Source: Citrobacter europaeus (GTDB lineage: Bacteria; Pseudomonadota; Gammaproteobacteria; Enterobacterales; Enterobacteriaceae). From it: a stretch of 64,000 nucleotides of DNA. The DNA lies in contig CP083650.1 of assembly GCA_020099315.1 (NCBI GenBank), positions 1,922,001-1,986,000 on the forward strand, in the 5' to 3' direction. A program made the translations under genes and the position numbers. Below, one piece after another: positions 1 through 8,898 of the stretch. Position 1 is the first letter of the stretch. The number at the start of each line of letters is the position of its first letter. The notes below the pieces were generated by a model that was given only the letters and a program-made list of their open reading frames with translations, was not told the origin of the DNA and did no database searches.

Positions 1-414
1 TTTCACCGTGTGCGCAATATCGCGGGAAGAGGCTGCCAGCGTCGCAGAAGTGTTAATCATGAAACATCCCGCCGGGGTGTCCTTGCTGGTGAAACAGGTC
101 GCTATGGCGGTGAAATAGTCTTCCAGTGCGGACTCCAGACTTTTTTCTTCGCAAAACAGCTGGGCTTCGTGTTTCGCCGCAAAGCGGGTGATGTAGCGGT
201 CCAGCACGGCACGAAACAACCCTTCTTTATTGGTGAACTCTGCATACAGCGTGGGCGCTTTTGCGCCGGTGGCTTCTACGAGATCGGCGAGCGAAGTCGC
301 TTCATATCCGTGCTGCCAGAAGAGTGTCATGGCCTTATCAAGCGCGGCTTCCCTGTCGAACACTTTTGGTCGGCCACGGCTTTTTTTAGCACAACCTGTC
401 GTTTCAGTTGTCAT
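1..414 (-). CDS. comR: TetR-family repressor ComR, N-terminal part
   Basis: Reading the minus strand from an ATG at 412-414 gives 138 codons open to the window edge, so the C-terminal third is missing. After a basic Ser-Arg-Gly-Arg-Pro start, residues about 17-65 form a TetR helix-turn-helix (helix-turn-helix core TSLADLVEATGAKAPTLYAEF). The family represses the neighbouring outer-membrane gene bhsA (comC) and responds to copper in E. coli; the divergent arrangement with bhsA is the conserved one. Assignment rests on this context plus close similarity of the HTH region to ComR/YcfQ. Confidence 0.9.
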   Translation of the reverse strand, partial: MTTETTGCAKKSRGRPKVFDREAALDKAMTLFWQHGYEATSLADLVEATGAKAPTLYAEFTNKEGLFRAVLDRYITRFAAKHEAQLFCEEKSLESALEDYFTAIATCFTSKDTPAGCFMINTSATLAASSRDIAHTVK

Positions 415-572
415 GGCGCCGATGTACCTTTGTTAGGTTTATTGAATAACCATTATAAAAATATTCGACTGCACACTCCAGCGGATTCACGATAAAAATA
501 ATATATAGCTATTAGTATGAAAAATAAGGTCTTTGTGTTTTATTTAACGATCATTATAAAAAAATGTTGACG

Positions 573-588
573 TGTGACCTGGATCACA
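573..588. promoter_or_regulatory. CRP-like site in the comR-bhsA intergenic region
   Basis: The sequence TGTGA-CCTGGA-TCACA is an exact match to the CRP half-site consensus with 6-bp spacing. It lies about 70 bp upstream of the bhsA start in the 243-bp divergent region, suggesting catabolite control of bhsA; FNR-type binding is less likely because the half-sites are CRP-like. The rest of the intergenic region is AT-rich and contains related ATTATAAAAA stretches at about 452 and 553 that could be promoter or ComR operator elements. Confidence 0.6.
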
Positions 589-657
589 TCTATGATTTAC
601 CTATCGATCGTTAAGTTAATCTTTTCGACACACATTCATCTGCTAAAGGTCACTATC

Positions 658-915
658 ATGAAAAACGTAAAAACTCTGTTTGTTGCTGCTGTTCTTAGCT
701 CACTGTCATTTGCAAGCTTTGCCGCCGTTGAAGTTCAGGCCACACCTGCTGGTCAAGAGAAAGTCGGTACTATTTCTGCGAATGCGGGGACTAACTTAGG
801 TTCTCTGGAAGATCAGCTGGCGCAGAAAGCGGATGAGATGGGAGCGAAGTCTTTCCGTATAACTTCCGTTACCGGTCCTAACACCCTTCACGGGACTGCA
901 GTTATCTACAAATAA
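658..915 (+). CDS. bhsA: Stress-induced outer-membrane protein BhsA (YcfR), DUF1471
   Basis: 85 residues, the usual length for the YhcN/BhsA/McbA (DUF1471) family. The N-terminal 22 residues are a signal peptide (Lys-rich start, hydrophobic core, cleavage after Ala-Phe-Ala). The mature domain has the alternating pattern of the DUF1471 fold, including QEKVGTISANAG. The chosen ATG follows an AAGGTCAC ribosome-binding region; longer readings upstream lack a signal peptide. In E. coli it changes outer-membrane permeability to copper and biofilm formation under stress and is repressed by ComR, encoded divergently here. Confidence 0.93.
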   Translation: MKNVKTLFVAAVLSSLSFASFAAVEVQATPAGQEKVGTISANAGTNLGSLEDQLAQKADEMGAKSFRITSVTGPNTLHGTAVIYK

Positions 916-950
916 GATTTAACCCATCGCAATGCCACTGCGAGTTAAAT

Positions 951-990
951 AAAAAACCCCCGCGGAATAAAATCCAGCGGGGGTTTTTTT
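951..990. terminator. Bidirectional rho-independent terminator between bhsA and ldtC
   Basis: A C5GC / GCG5 stem flanked by an A-run on the left and a T-run on the right terminates bhsA on the plus strand and ldtC on the minus strand. Confidence 0.88.
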
Positions 991-1001
991 ATGTGCAGAG
1001 T

Positions 1002-1973
1002 TTACATCGGTTGTTGGGCAACGTCGTAATGACGGGTCACATCGACCGGCATTCCTGAGCGAATTTCCATTGCATGTTCCATGACCGCAGGATCCGTTTG
1101 CACCGCATTTTTAAACGTCTGCATGGATGCGTTCAGCACGATCGGCAGCAACTGCGGGTCGTCATTGATTTTTTCGGACAGCGGCTGGTGTACTTCCACC
1201 AGGCGCGCGCCGTTAGGTTCAACAGATGCTTTGATCGGCGTATTGATAATATTGACCCTGGTTCCTGGCTTCACCTGACGGAACAGGGTTTCGATATCAC
1301 CGTCGCGTAAACGAATACAGCCGGAACTGACGCGCATTCCAATGCCAAAATCAGCATTGGTTCCGTGCAGCAGGTACACACCGCCGTATGCCGCTAAACG
1401 AATCGCATGATGGCCCATCGGGTTATCCGGGCCTGCAGGTACAACGGCAGGTAGGTCGATCCCGTTTGCTTTGTATCGCGCGCGGATGTTTGCCGTAGGC
1501 GTCCAGGTGGGGTTGGCGCGTTTATCTGAAATGGTGGTTACCATTGTTGGCGTTAACGTGTCACCACCTAACTGGCCAATACCAATAGGATACACGGTCA
1601 CCGAATTGGTCCCCGGCTGGTAATAGTAAAGACGCAGTTCGGCGAGGTTGATAACAATGCCTTCGCGCGGCGCATCCGGCAGCAGAGTTTGTAACGGGAT
1701 AGTCAGCACGCTGCCCGGGCGTGGTACGTAAGGGTCAACGCCAGGGTTGGCCTGCAGCAGCGCCAGAAAGCCGACATTGTACTTTTTCGCAATCGCTTCC
1801 AGAGAACCGCCATTGTCTTCAACAACATGAACGGCATTCTGACCCACCACGCGGCTTCCCGGTGGCGGCAGCGGCCAGGTGTTTGCCTGAGCCGGAAGTG
1901 CTAACGCGAAGGTCGCGGCAAGCGTAAAAAACGCTAACCAGCGAGAGAGTCGATTATTGTTTAACATCACCAT
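1002..1973 (-). CDS. ldtC: L,D-transpeptidase LdtC (YcfS)
   Basis: 323 residues against 320 in E. coli. Residues 1-30 are a signal peptide ending Ala-Gln-Ala; a LysM-type peptidoglycan-binding segment follows (about 45-93); the YkuD catalytic domain is about 100-235, with the catalytic box HGTNADFGIGMRVSSGCIRL containing the nucleophilic Cys in SSGC. It attaches Braun lipoprotein to meso-diaminopimelate of peptidoglycan in the periplasm. Codons 1 and 3 are both ATG, so the start could be two codons later. The E. coli gene order is preserved. Confidence 0.95.
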   Translation of the reverse strand: MVMLNNNRLSRWLAFFTLAATFALALPAQANTWPLPPPGSRVVGQNAVHVVEDNGGSLEAIAKKYNVGFLALLQANPGVDPYVPRPGSVLTIPLQTLLPDAPREGIVINLAELRLYYYQPGTNSVTVYPIGIGQLGGDTLTPTMVTTISDKRANPTWTPTANIRARYKANGIDLPAVVPAGPDNPMGHHAIRLAAYGGVYLLHGTNADFGIGMRVSSGCIRLRDGDIETLFRQVKPGTRVNIINTPIKASVEPNGARLVEVHQPLSEKINDDPQLLPIVLNASMQTFKNAVQTDPAVMEHAMEIRSGMPVDVTRHYDVAQQPM

Positions 1974-2077
1974 AAATCCATTGTTTTTACGTGGTTTTTA
2001 TTATGTAAAAGTAAACAAGAATTATGGCGGTTTGCTGTGTCGGGAAGTGCAGGGAAGTGCAAAGAGTTTGTAAATTC

Positions 2078-2111
2078 AACAGGCCGGGTGAGGGGGCTCA
2101 CCCGGCCTGTT
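2078..2111. terminator. Strong hairpin downstream of mfd
   Basis: A perfect 15-bp inverted repeat (AACAGGCCGGGTGAG, loop GGGG) lies two bases past the mfd stop codon. There is no long T-run on the mfd-sense strand, so it may act as a 3' stabilising structure or a weak terminator. Confidence 0.75.
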
Positions 2112-2113
2112 CA

Positions 2114-5100
2114 CTAGGCTACGGCGTTTTCTTCAAGCTGGCGCATAAACTGGCGTACCCAGTCAATTCGGGTTTTACGCTCGCTCAGATCTTGCATAAA
2201 TTTCAGTCGGGTTGGACCGTCGAGGCGGAAGTGCTGCGGCTGTTTTTGCAGTAACCCAATCAGCCAGACCGGGTTAACGTGGTTTTTCTCGGCAAATTCA
2301 ATAGTACCGCCTTTTTCATTACCTTCGAGCTTTCTGATCCCCAGTTTCTGCGCCTGCTGGCGTAAACGGGCGATATCCAGCAACGTACGAGCCGGGTCGG
2401 GCAGCAGGCCGAAACGGTCAATCAGTTCGACCTTAATTTCTTCCAGCTCGTTTTCACCTTTGGCACTGGCAATCCGCTTATAGAACGACAGTCGGGTGTT
2501 AACATCCGGGATATAGTCATCTGGCAGTAGTGACGGCATGCGTAGTTCGACTTCGGTTTGCTGGCTGGTGAGATCTTCCAGCGAAGGCTCACGCCCCTCT
2601 TTGAGCGCATCGACGGCATTTTCCAGCAGCTCCATATACAGCGAGAAGCCGATGCTTTCCATGGAACCACTCTGATCTTCACCCAGCAATTCCCCGGCGC
2701 CGCGAATTTCGAGGTCGTGGGTCGCCAGCGCAAAACCTGCGCCCAAATCTTCCAGCGAGGCGATGGCCTCCAGGCGTTTTTGCGCGTCGGTGGTCATCGC
2801 TTTTGGATGCGGCGTCAGCAGCCAGGCGTATGCCTGATGGTGTGAGCGCCCCACACGACCGCGCAGCTGGTGCAATTGCGCCAAACCGAAGTGATCGGCT
2901 CGTTCGATGATGATGGTGTTAGCGGTGGGAATGTCGATCCCGGTTTCGATAATGGTGGTACACACCAGCACGTTAAAACGTTGATGGTGGAAATCGTTCA
3001 TCACGCGTTCCAGTTCGCGCTCGCGCATTTGTCCGTGGCCGATACCAATCCGCGCTTCCGGCACCAGTTCCGCTAGTCTGTCAGCAGTTTTCTGGATATT
3101 TTCGACATCGTTAAACAGATAATAAACTTGTCCCCCGCGCAGAACTTCACGCAGGATTGCCTCGCGCACGACCAGGTTGTCATATTCGCGCACGAAGGTT
3201 TTGACTGCCAGACGACGGGCAGGCGGTGTGGCGATGATCGACAGATCGCGCATTCCGCTCATTGCCATATTAAGCGTACGCGGAATTGGCGTTGCCGTCA
3301 GGGTCAGAATATCGACATCTGCGCGCATCGCCTTGATGCGTTCTTTGTGGCGAACGCCGAAACGATGCTCTTCATCGACAATCAGCAGACCCAGATCTTT
3401 TAACTTCACATCCGCTTGCAGCAGTTTGTGCGTGCCAATGAGAATATCGATTTTACCTTCGGCAACCTGCTCCAGAATCTGCGCTTGCTCTTTGGCGCTA
3501 CGGAAACGGGACAACATCTCGATGCGTACCGGCCAGTTGGCAAAGCGATCGCGGAAGTTGTCGAAGTGCTGCTGCGCGAGCAGGGTGGTAGGCACCAGCA
3601 CGGCAACCTGCTTGTGGTTCTCTACGGCAAGAAAGGCAGCGCGCATCGCGACTTCGGTTTTACCAAAGCCGACGTCACCACATACCAGGCGGTCCATGGC
3701 CAGCGGCTGGCACATATCGCTGAGTACCGCGTTGATCGCCTGCGCCTGGTCAGGCGTGGTTTCAAACGGGAAGCTGTCGCAAAACAGCTGGTACTGCTCA
3801 CGGTCATGCTTAAAGGCGAAGCCTTCTTTCGCCGCGCGCTGGGCATAAATATCCAGCAGCTCTGCTGCGACATCGCGTACCTTCTCAGCGGCTTTCTGTC
3901 GGGCGCGGGACCAGGCATCGCCGCCAAGTTTATGCAGCGGCGCATTCTCTTCTGCACCGCCGGCATAGCGGCTGATCAGATGCAGTGACGACACCGGCAC
4001 GTACAGTTTGGCGTCGTTGGCATAGGTGAGCATCAGATATTCACCGGTGATACCGCCCGCTTCCAGCGTGGTCATCCCGGCATAACGACCCACGCCGTGC
4101 TCCAGATGCACCACCGGTTGACCGGGATGCAGCTCTGCGAGGTTACGAATTAACGTATCCGGATTGATGGTGCGACGAGAATCCTGGCGACGGCGCGCCA
4201 CGCGTTCCCCGAGCAGATCGCTTTCACAAATCAGCGCCAGATTGCGTTTGCTATCGATGAAGCCGTGCTCAGCTGCGCCAATCATCAGATAACGACCGTT
4301 ATCTACGGCCTCATCGAGTCGTAATATCCGTTTCGGCGCCACTTTAATGCGGGCGAGCAGCTCGCCAAGTGCTTCACGGCGACCTTCACTTTCCACTGAG
4401 AAAATCACCGGACCGGTGAAGCCCTCAAGAAATTTACGTAACGCATCTAGTGGTGCTTTTTGCTGCGCCTGAACGGCGATGTCCGGCAGTTTCTGGAACC
4501 CGAGGTTGGTATTCGCAGCTTTGTTCGCCAGACTCTCGGTTTTCAGTTGAACGCGCGGCCAGCGTTTAAGTTCAGAAAACAGCTCATCAACCCGTAGCCA
4601 CAGGGATTCCGGCGGCAGAAGCGGACGCATTGGATCAACGCCGCGATTCTCAAAACGTGACAACGTATCGGCCTGGAAGCGTTCTGCGCTGGTCTCGATA
4701 TCACCGGTATTCACCAATAGCGTATTGGCGGGGAAGTAGCTGAACAGCGGCGGCAGCGTTTCGCTGAAAAACAGCGGTTGCCAGTATTCAATACCCGCAG
4801 GTAACGTGCCTTTACTGACCTGCTGGTAAATATGCTCGGCGTCGCGTTTCACCTCAAAGGTATCGCGCCACTGGCTACGGAATAGCTCAATGGCCGTTTT
4901 GTCAGTCGGGAATTCGTGTGCGGGTAGCAAATTAATGGCATCGACTTCTTCCAGCGTGCGCTGGGTGTCGGTATCAAACAGACGCAGACTGTCGATTTCG
5001 TCATCAAAGAAATCCAGGCGATAAGGCAACTCGCTACCCATCGGGAACAGATCCAACAGTGCGCCGCGCGTGGCGTATTCACCGTGTTCCATGACCTGAT

Positions 5101-5560
5101 CAACATGGCGATAGCCAGCGCTGTCCAGCTGTTCGCGCAGGGCGTCGCGCGAAAGCCTCTGACCTTTTTTCATGACCAGCGCATGGCCGTGCAGATAGCT
5201 GTGCGGACAAACACGCTGCATCAGGGTATTTACCGGAACGATCAGCACGCCGCGCTGCATGGCTGGCAGCTGATACAGCGTGGAGAGACGCGAGGAGATT
5301 ATCTCCTGATGAGGAGAAAAGCTGTCGTAGGGAAGCGTTTCCCAGTCGGCCAGGTTCATTACCATCTGGTCGGTAAACTGACGAATTTCATCATGCAGAC
5401 GTAAAGCATTTTGCATGTCCGGCGCGATCAGTACCACTGGACCGGCGTGATGTTCGGCGATTTCGGCAACCAGCGTTGCGCAGGCCGCGCCGGTAAGCTC
5501 ACCCAACTGGCGCTGATCGCCTGCTTTCGCTGGGAGCGTGTAACGATGTTGTTCAGGCAT
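2114..5560 (-). CDS. mfd: Transcription-repair coupling factor Mfd
   Basis: 1148 residues from an ATG giving the E. coli N-terminus MPEQHRYTLP; a start 14 codons upstream is possible but not conserved. The N-terminal UvrB-like region (about 1-330) binds UvrA after derepression, a CarD-like RNA polymerase interaction domain follows (about 475-550, around VVHLEHGVGRYAG), then the RecG-like translocase: Walker A GDVGFGKTE, DEEH box LLIVDEEHRFG, TATPIPRTL, and the QLRGRVGRS motif VI, ending in a TRCF C-terminal domain. It removes RNA polymerase stalled at lesions and recruits UvrA. Confidence 0.97.
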   Translation of the reverse strand: MPEQHRYTLPAKAGDQRQLGELTGAACATLVAEIAEHHAGPVVLIAPDMQNALRLHDEIRQFTDQMVMNLADWETLPYDSFSPHQEIISSRLSTLYQLPAMQRGVLIVPVNTLMQRVCPHSYLHGHALVMKKGQRLSRDALREQLDSAGYRHVDQVMEHGEYATRGALLDLFPMGSELPYRLDFFDDEIDSLRLFDTDTQRTLEEVDAINLLPAHEFPTDKTAIELFRSQWRDTFEVKRDAEHIYQQVSKGTLPAGIEYWQPLFFSETLPPLFSYFPANTLLVNTGDIETSAERFQADTLSRFENRGVDPMRPLLPPESLWLRVDELFSELKRWPRVQLKTESLANKAANTNLGFQKLPDIAVQAQQKAPLDALRKFLEGFTGPVIFSVESEGRREALGELLARIKVAPKRILRLDEAVDNGRYLMIGAAEHGFIDSKRNLALICESDLLGERVARRRQDSRRTINPDTLIRNLAELHPGQPVVHLEHGVGRYAGMTTLEAGGITGEYLMLTYANDAKLYVPVSSLHLISRYAGGAEENAPLHKLGGDAWSRARQKAAEKVRDVAAELLDIYAQRAAKEGFAFKHDREQYQLFCDSFPFETTPDQAQAINAVLSDMCQPLAMDRLVCGDVGFGKTEVAMRAAFLAVENHKQVAVLVPTTLLAQQHFDNFRDRFANWPVRIEMLSRFRSAKEQAQILEQVAEGKIDILIGTHKLLQADVKLKDLGLLIVDEEHRFGVRHKERIKAMRADVDILTLTATPIPRTLNMAMSGMRDLSIIATPPARRLAVKTFVREYDNLVVREAILREVLRGGQVYYLFNDVENIQKTADRLAELVPEARIGIGHGQMRERELERVMNDFHHQRFNVLVCTTIIETGIDIPTANTIIIERADHFGLAQLHQLRGRVGRSHHQAYAWLLTPHPKAMTTDAQKRLEAIASLEDLGAGFALATHDLEIRGAGELLGEDQSGSMESIGFSLYMELLENAVDALKEGREPSLEDLTSQQTEVELRMPSLLPDDYIPDVNTRLSFYKRIASAKGENELEEIKVELIDRFGLLPDPARTLLDIARLRQQAQKLGIRKLEGNEKGGTIEFAEKNHVNPVWLIGLLQKQPQHFRLDGPTRLKFMQDLSERKTRIDWVRQFMRQLEENAVA

Positions 5561-5678
5561 TCGGTTGTCAGGATCTCGTTTAGATATACATCTGATAAGC
5601 AATGTTCTTTATTATCCGTGATCGTTTCTCATAAGCAAATTGATTCGCCCCCGAATGGGGGCAAAAAGCGCGTTGGGG

Positions 5679-6743
5679 TTAGCGCGAGGCGGTCGATAAA
5701 GAGGGTGGGGAAAAGAGCAGATCGGCCACGGTTTTCTGTGAGATTTTACGCACCAGCAGGCCAAACAGGGTGCACAGCAGCAGGCAGGCGAACGGATACA
5801 CCAGCAGCAGGGCCAGCTCCGTGTATGCAGGCCAGACGGCATGATTAATTTTGGGGATTAGCGTTAAGCTGAACAGTTCAACCAGAATACGGTGAGTGGT
5901 GTAGATGGCGATGGTATTGGCGCCAATCACGCTTAGCGGACTGGATGCGCGCATGCCAAAGCGGCGTTCAAATTGATAAAACAGCTTCATGATTAGCACA
6001 ATGGAAAGAAGAGAAAGCAATAGTGACACATTTGCCAGCCACGCGATGACGGCGGCGATTGCGCTAACCAGAAAAATGATTGCATGGCGGCGCAGGGGCA
6101 CCTCCTTGATCCACACCAACAGCGTTGCGCCAAACCACGCGCCGAGGCTATACCAGGGCAAATTGCGAATCACGCTGTTCATTCCCCACCACGGCGTTGG
6201 GACAAAATTGATAGCCACGCTCAGCACCACAAATAACGCCAACAGCGGCACCGCCCAACGACTGAAAATTTTACACAGTACAAAATAGACAATCAGTGCA
6301 TACAGATACCACAGGCTGGTGCTGGCGGTCAGCATCCCGTGGGTGAAACCCGCTATCGAACCGGCATAGGCAGCGTTGGCTGCATGGCTCAGATCGCGCT
6401 GTGGGGCCAACCAGTTATTGAGAGTCACTAACGCCAGCCATTGCATTACCCCCCAGATCACCAGCACCCAGGCAATACTCCAGATCCGTTTATCCACGCA
6501 GGTTGTCCATGGGACGCTATCGATGTAGCGACGGATCAGATACCCCGAAATAAAGAAAAACACCGGCATGCGAAACGGCGCCAGGTACAAATTGAGGTAA
6601 ATCCAGCATTTGCTCAGCATCTCTGAAAGCGGATGCTGAAAGGTGATGAGGTGCGGGTAAAACGTGATTACCGAGTGGTAAATCACCACCAGACAAATAC
6701 ATAACCCTTTGATCTGATTAATCCATAGTTCTTTTTTACTCAT
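5679..6743 (-). CDS. ycfT: Inner-membrane acyltransferase-3 family protein YcfT
   Basis: 355 residues starting MSKKELWINQIKGL, matching the conserved family start; the frame is open further upstream but without family sequence. About ten hydrophobic segments are visible, with the early His in VVIYHSVITFYPH typical of acyltransferase 3 proteins and the FRMPVFFFISGYLIRR motif. The substrate is unknown. It lies in its normal place between mfd and lolC, divergent from lolC. Confidence 0.9.
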   Translation of the reverse strand: MSKKELWINQIKGLCICLVVIYHSVITFYPHLITFQHPLSEMLSKCWIYLNLYLAPFRMPVFFFISGYLIRRYIDSVPWTTCVDKRIWSIAWVLVIWGVMQWLALVTLNNWLAPQRDLSHAANAAYAGSIAGFTHGMLTASTSLWYLYALIVYFVLCKIFSRWAVPLLALFVVLSVAINFVPTPWWGMNSVIRNLPWYSLGAWFGATLLVWIKEVPLRRHAIIFLVSAIAAVIAWLANVSLLLSLLSIVLIMKLFYQFERRFGMRASSPLSVIGANTIAIYTTHRILVELFSLTLIPKINHAVWPAYTELALLLVYPFACLLLCTLFGLLVRKISQKTVADLLFSPPSLSTASR

Positions 6744-7004
6744 TGAGACGGCGTATCCATATTGATTGCTATAGCCTGCCATCCTGCGCAACCCGCTGCG
6801 CGCTGTAATGCGTAACTGTCTGCTTTTTGTTTTTTTAAGATAAAGATCAGGGACCCGGACTGAAGGGCGGAGGGACAACTTTAGCGGATTGATTTATTTA
6901 TACTTTTAGGAATAGTGCTGACGAACACTTACGGTTCAGTCATTTACCCATTCCGCTTTCGCTTATATACTCGTGACTTTGCTAACAGCAACCAGACGGA
7001 TTTC

Positions 7005-8204
7005 ATGTACCAACCTGTCGCTCTATTCATCGGCCTGCGTTATATGCGTGGGCGTGCAGCAGATCGCTTCGGTCGCTTCGTTTCCTGGCTCTCCACCATT
7101 GGCATTACTCTCGGGGTAATGGCGCTGGTCACGGTGTTGTCGGTGATGAACGGTTTTGAGCGCGAGCTGCAAAACAATATTCTTGGCCTGATGCCTCAGG
7201 CCGTTCTCTCGTCTGAACAGGGTTCGCTCAACCCGCAGCAACTGCCAGAAAAAGCGGTGGTGTTGAACGGCGTCAACCGCGTTGCGCCTATAACTACGGG
7301 AGATGTGGTGCTGCAAAGTGCGCGTAGCGTGGCGGTCGGTGTGATGCTGGGTATCGATCCGGCGCAAAAAGATCCGTTAACGCCGTATCTGGTCAATGTG
7401 AAGCAAACAGATCTGCAGCCGGGTAAGTATAATGTCATCCTCGGAGAGCAGCTTGCCGGACAGTTGGGCGTTAATCGTGGCGATCAAATTCGCGTGATGG
7501 TGCCCTCGGCCAGTCAGTTTACGCCAATGGGGCGTCTGCCGAGCCAGCGTCTGTTTACGGTAATTGGCACCTTCGCCGCCAACAGCGAAGTCGACGGCTA
7601 CCAGATGCTAACCAACATTCAGGATGCCTCACGGCTGATGCGCTATCCGGTGGGTAATATTACCGGCTGGCGTCTGTGGCTGAACGAGCCGCTGAAGGTT
7701 GACACGCTGAGCCAGCAAACGCTGCCGCAAGGTACTAAATGGCAGGACTGGCGCGAGCGCAAAGGGGAATTGTTCCAGGCCGTGCGCATGGAAAAGAACA
7801 TGATGGGGCTGCTGCTTAGCCTGATCGTGGCGGTGGCGGCTTTTAATATTATTACCTCACTGGGTCTGATGGTAATGGAGAAGCAAGGGGAAGTGGCGAT
7901 TCTACAAACGCAGGGGCTGACGCCGCGGCAGATAATGATGGTGTTTATGGTTCAGGGGGCCAGTGCCGGGATTATTGGCGCGCTGTTGGGCGCTGTGCTG
8001 GGCGCATTGCTTGCCAGCCAACTGAACAACCTGATGCCCATTATCGGCGTGCTTCTGGATGGCGCTGCGCTGCCGGTCGCCATCGAGCCGCTGCAGGTTA
8101 TCGTTATTGCGCTGGTGGCGATGGCCATCGCGTTGCTGTCTACGCTTTATCCTTCCTGGCGCGCTGCCGCCACTCAACCCGCTGAGGCTTTACGTTATGA
8201 ATAA
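7005..8204 (+). CDS. lolC: Lipoprotein-releasing ABC transporter permease LolC
   Basis: 399 residues from MYQPVALFIGLRYMRGR. One TM near the N-terminus, a large periplasmic domain (about 45-265) containing the Hook region that recruits LolA, then three TMs (about 268-390) in the FtsX-like arrangement. With LolE and LolD it extracts outer-membrane-destined lipoproteins from the inner membrane and passes them to LolA. The next gene overlaps by 8 bp. An upstream in-frame extension from 6915 has no family similarity. Confidence 0.96.
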   Translation: MYQPVALFIGLRYMRGRAADRFGRFVSWLSTIGITLGVMALVTVLSVMNGFERELQNNILGLMPQAVLSSEQGSLNPQQLPEKAVVLNGVNRVAPITTGDVVLQSARSVAVGVMLGIDPAQKDPLTPYLVNVKQTDLQPGKYNVILGEQLAGQLGVNRGDQIRVMVPSASQFTPMGRLPSQRLFTVIGTFAANSEVDGYQMLTNIQDASRLMRYPVGNITGWRLWLNEPLKVDTLSQQTLPQGTKWQDWRERKGELFQAVRMEKNMMGLLLSLIVAVAAFNIITSLGLMVMEKQGEVAILQTQGLTPRQIMMVFMVQGASAGIIGALLGAVLGALLASQLNNLMPIIGVLLDGAALPVAIEPLQVIVIALVAMAIALLSTLYPSWRAAATQPAEALRYE

Positions 8205-8898
8205 GATCCTGTTGCAATGCGACAACCTGTGCAAACGCTATCAGGAAGGCACTGTGCAGACCGATGTACTGCACGATGTCAGTTTTTGCGTCGGCGAAGG
8301 TGAGATGATGGCGATTGTCGGCAGCTCCGGCTCCGGTAAGAGTACGCTGCTGCATCTGTTAGGCGGGCTGGATACACCGACTTCCGGCGACGTCATTTTT
8401 AGCGGTCAGCCAATGAGCAAGCTCTCGTCGGCGGCGAAAGCGGAACTGCGCAATCAGAAGCTGGGTTTTATTTACCAGTTCCACCATTTGCTGCCGGACT
8501 TTACCGCGCTGGAAAACGTGGCGATGCCGCTATTGATCGGCAAGAAAAAACCGGCTGAAATCACCGAGCGCGCGCGGGATATGTTGAAAGCGGTAGGGCT
8601 GGACCATCGTGCCAGTCATCGCCCATCCGAACTGTCTGGCGGGGAACGCCAGCGCGTGGCCATCGCCCGTGCGTTGGTAAATAACCCGCGCCTGGTTCTG
8701 GCAGATGAACCAACGGGTAACCTTGATGCGCGTAACGCGGACAGCATTTTCGAACTTCTGGGTGAGCTGAACCGCTCTCAGGGTACGGCATTCCTGGTGG
8801 TGACGCACGATCTGCAGTTGGCGAAGCGGATGAGCCGTCAGCTTGAGATGCGCGATGGTCGCCTGACGGCTGAACTGAGCCTGATGGGAGCTAAGTAA
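8197..8898 (+). CDS. lolD: Lipoprotein-releasing ATPase LolD
   Basis: 233 residues, the family length. Walker A GSSGSGKST (about 42-50), Q-loop FIYQFHHLLPDF, signature LSGGERQR, Walker B LVLADEPTG and the H-loop His in VVTHD are all present. It powers the LolCE permease in the cytoplasm. The start ATG lies within the 3' end of lolC and the lolE ATG overlaps the lolD stop, consistent with a translationally coupled operon. Confidence 0.97.
   Translation: MNKILLQCDNLCKRYQEGTVQTDVLHDVSFCVGEGEMMAIVGSSGSGKSTLLHLLGGLDTPTSGDVIFSGQPMSKLSSAAKAELRNQKLGFIYQFHHLLPDFTALENVAMPLLIGKKKPAEITERARDMLKAVGLDHRASHRPSELSGGERQRVAIARALVNNPRLVLADEPTGNLDARNADSIFELLGELNRSQGTAFLVVTHDLQLAKRMSRQLEMRDGRLTAELSLMGAK

Noticed and set aside
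574..657. Longer bhsA start at 574
   Set aside because: The added residues precede the signal peptide, cross the CRP-like site and are not conserved in the family.
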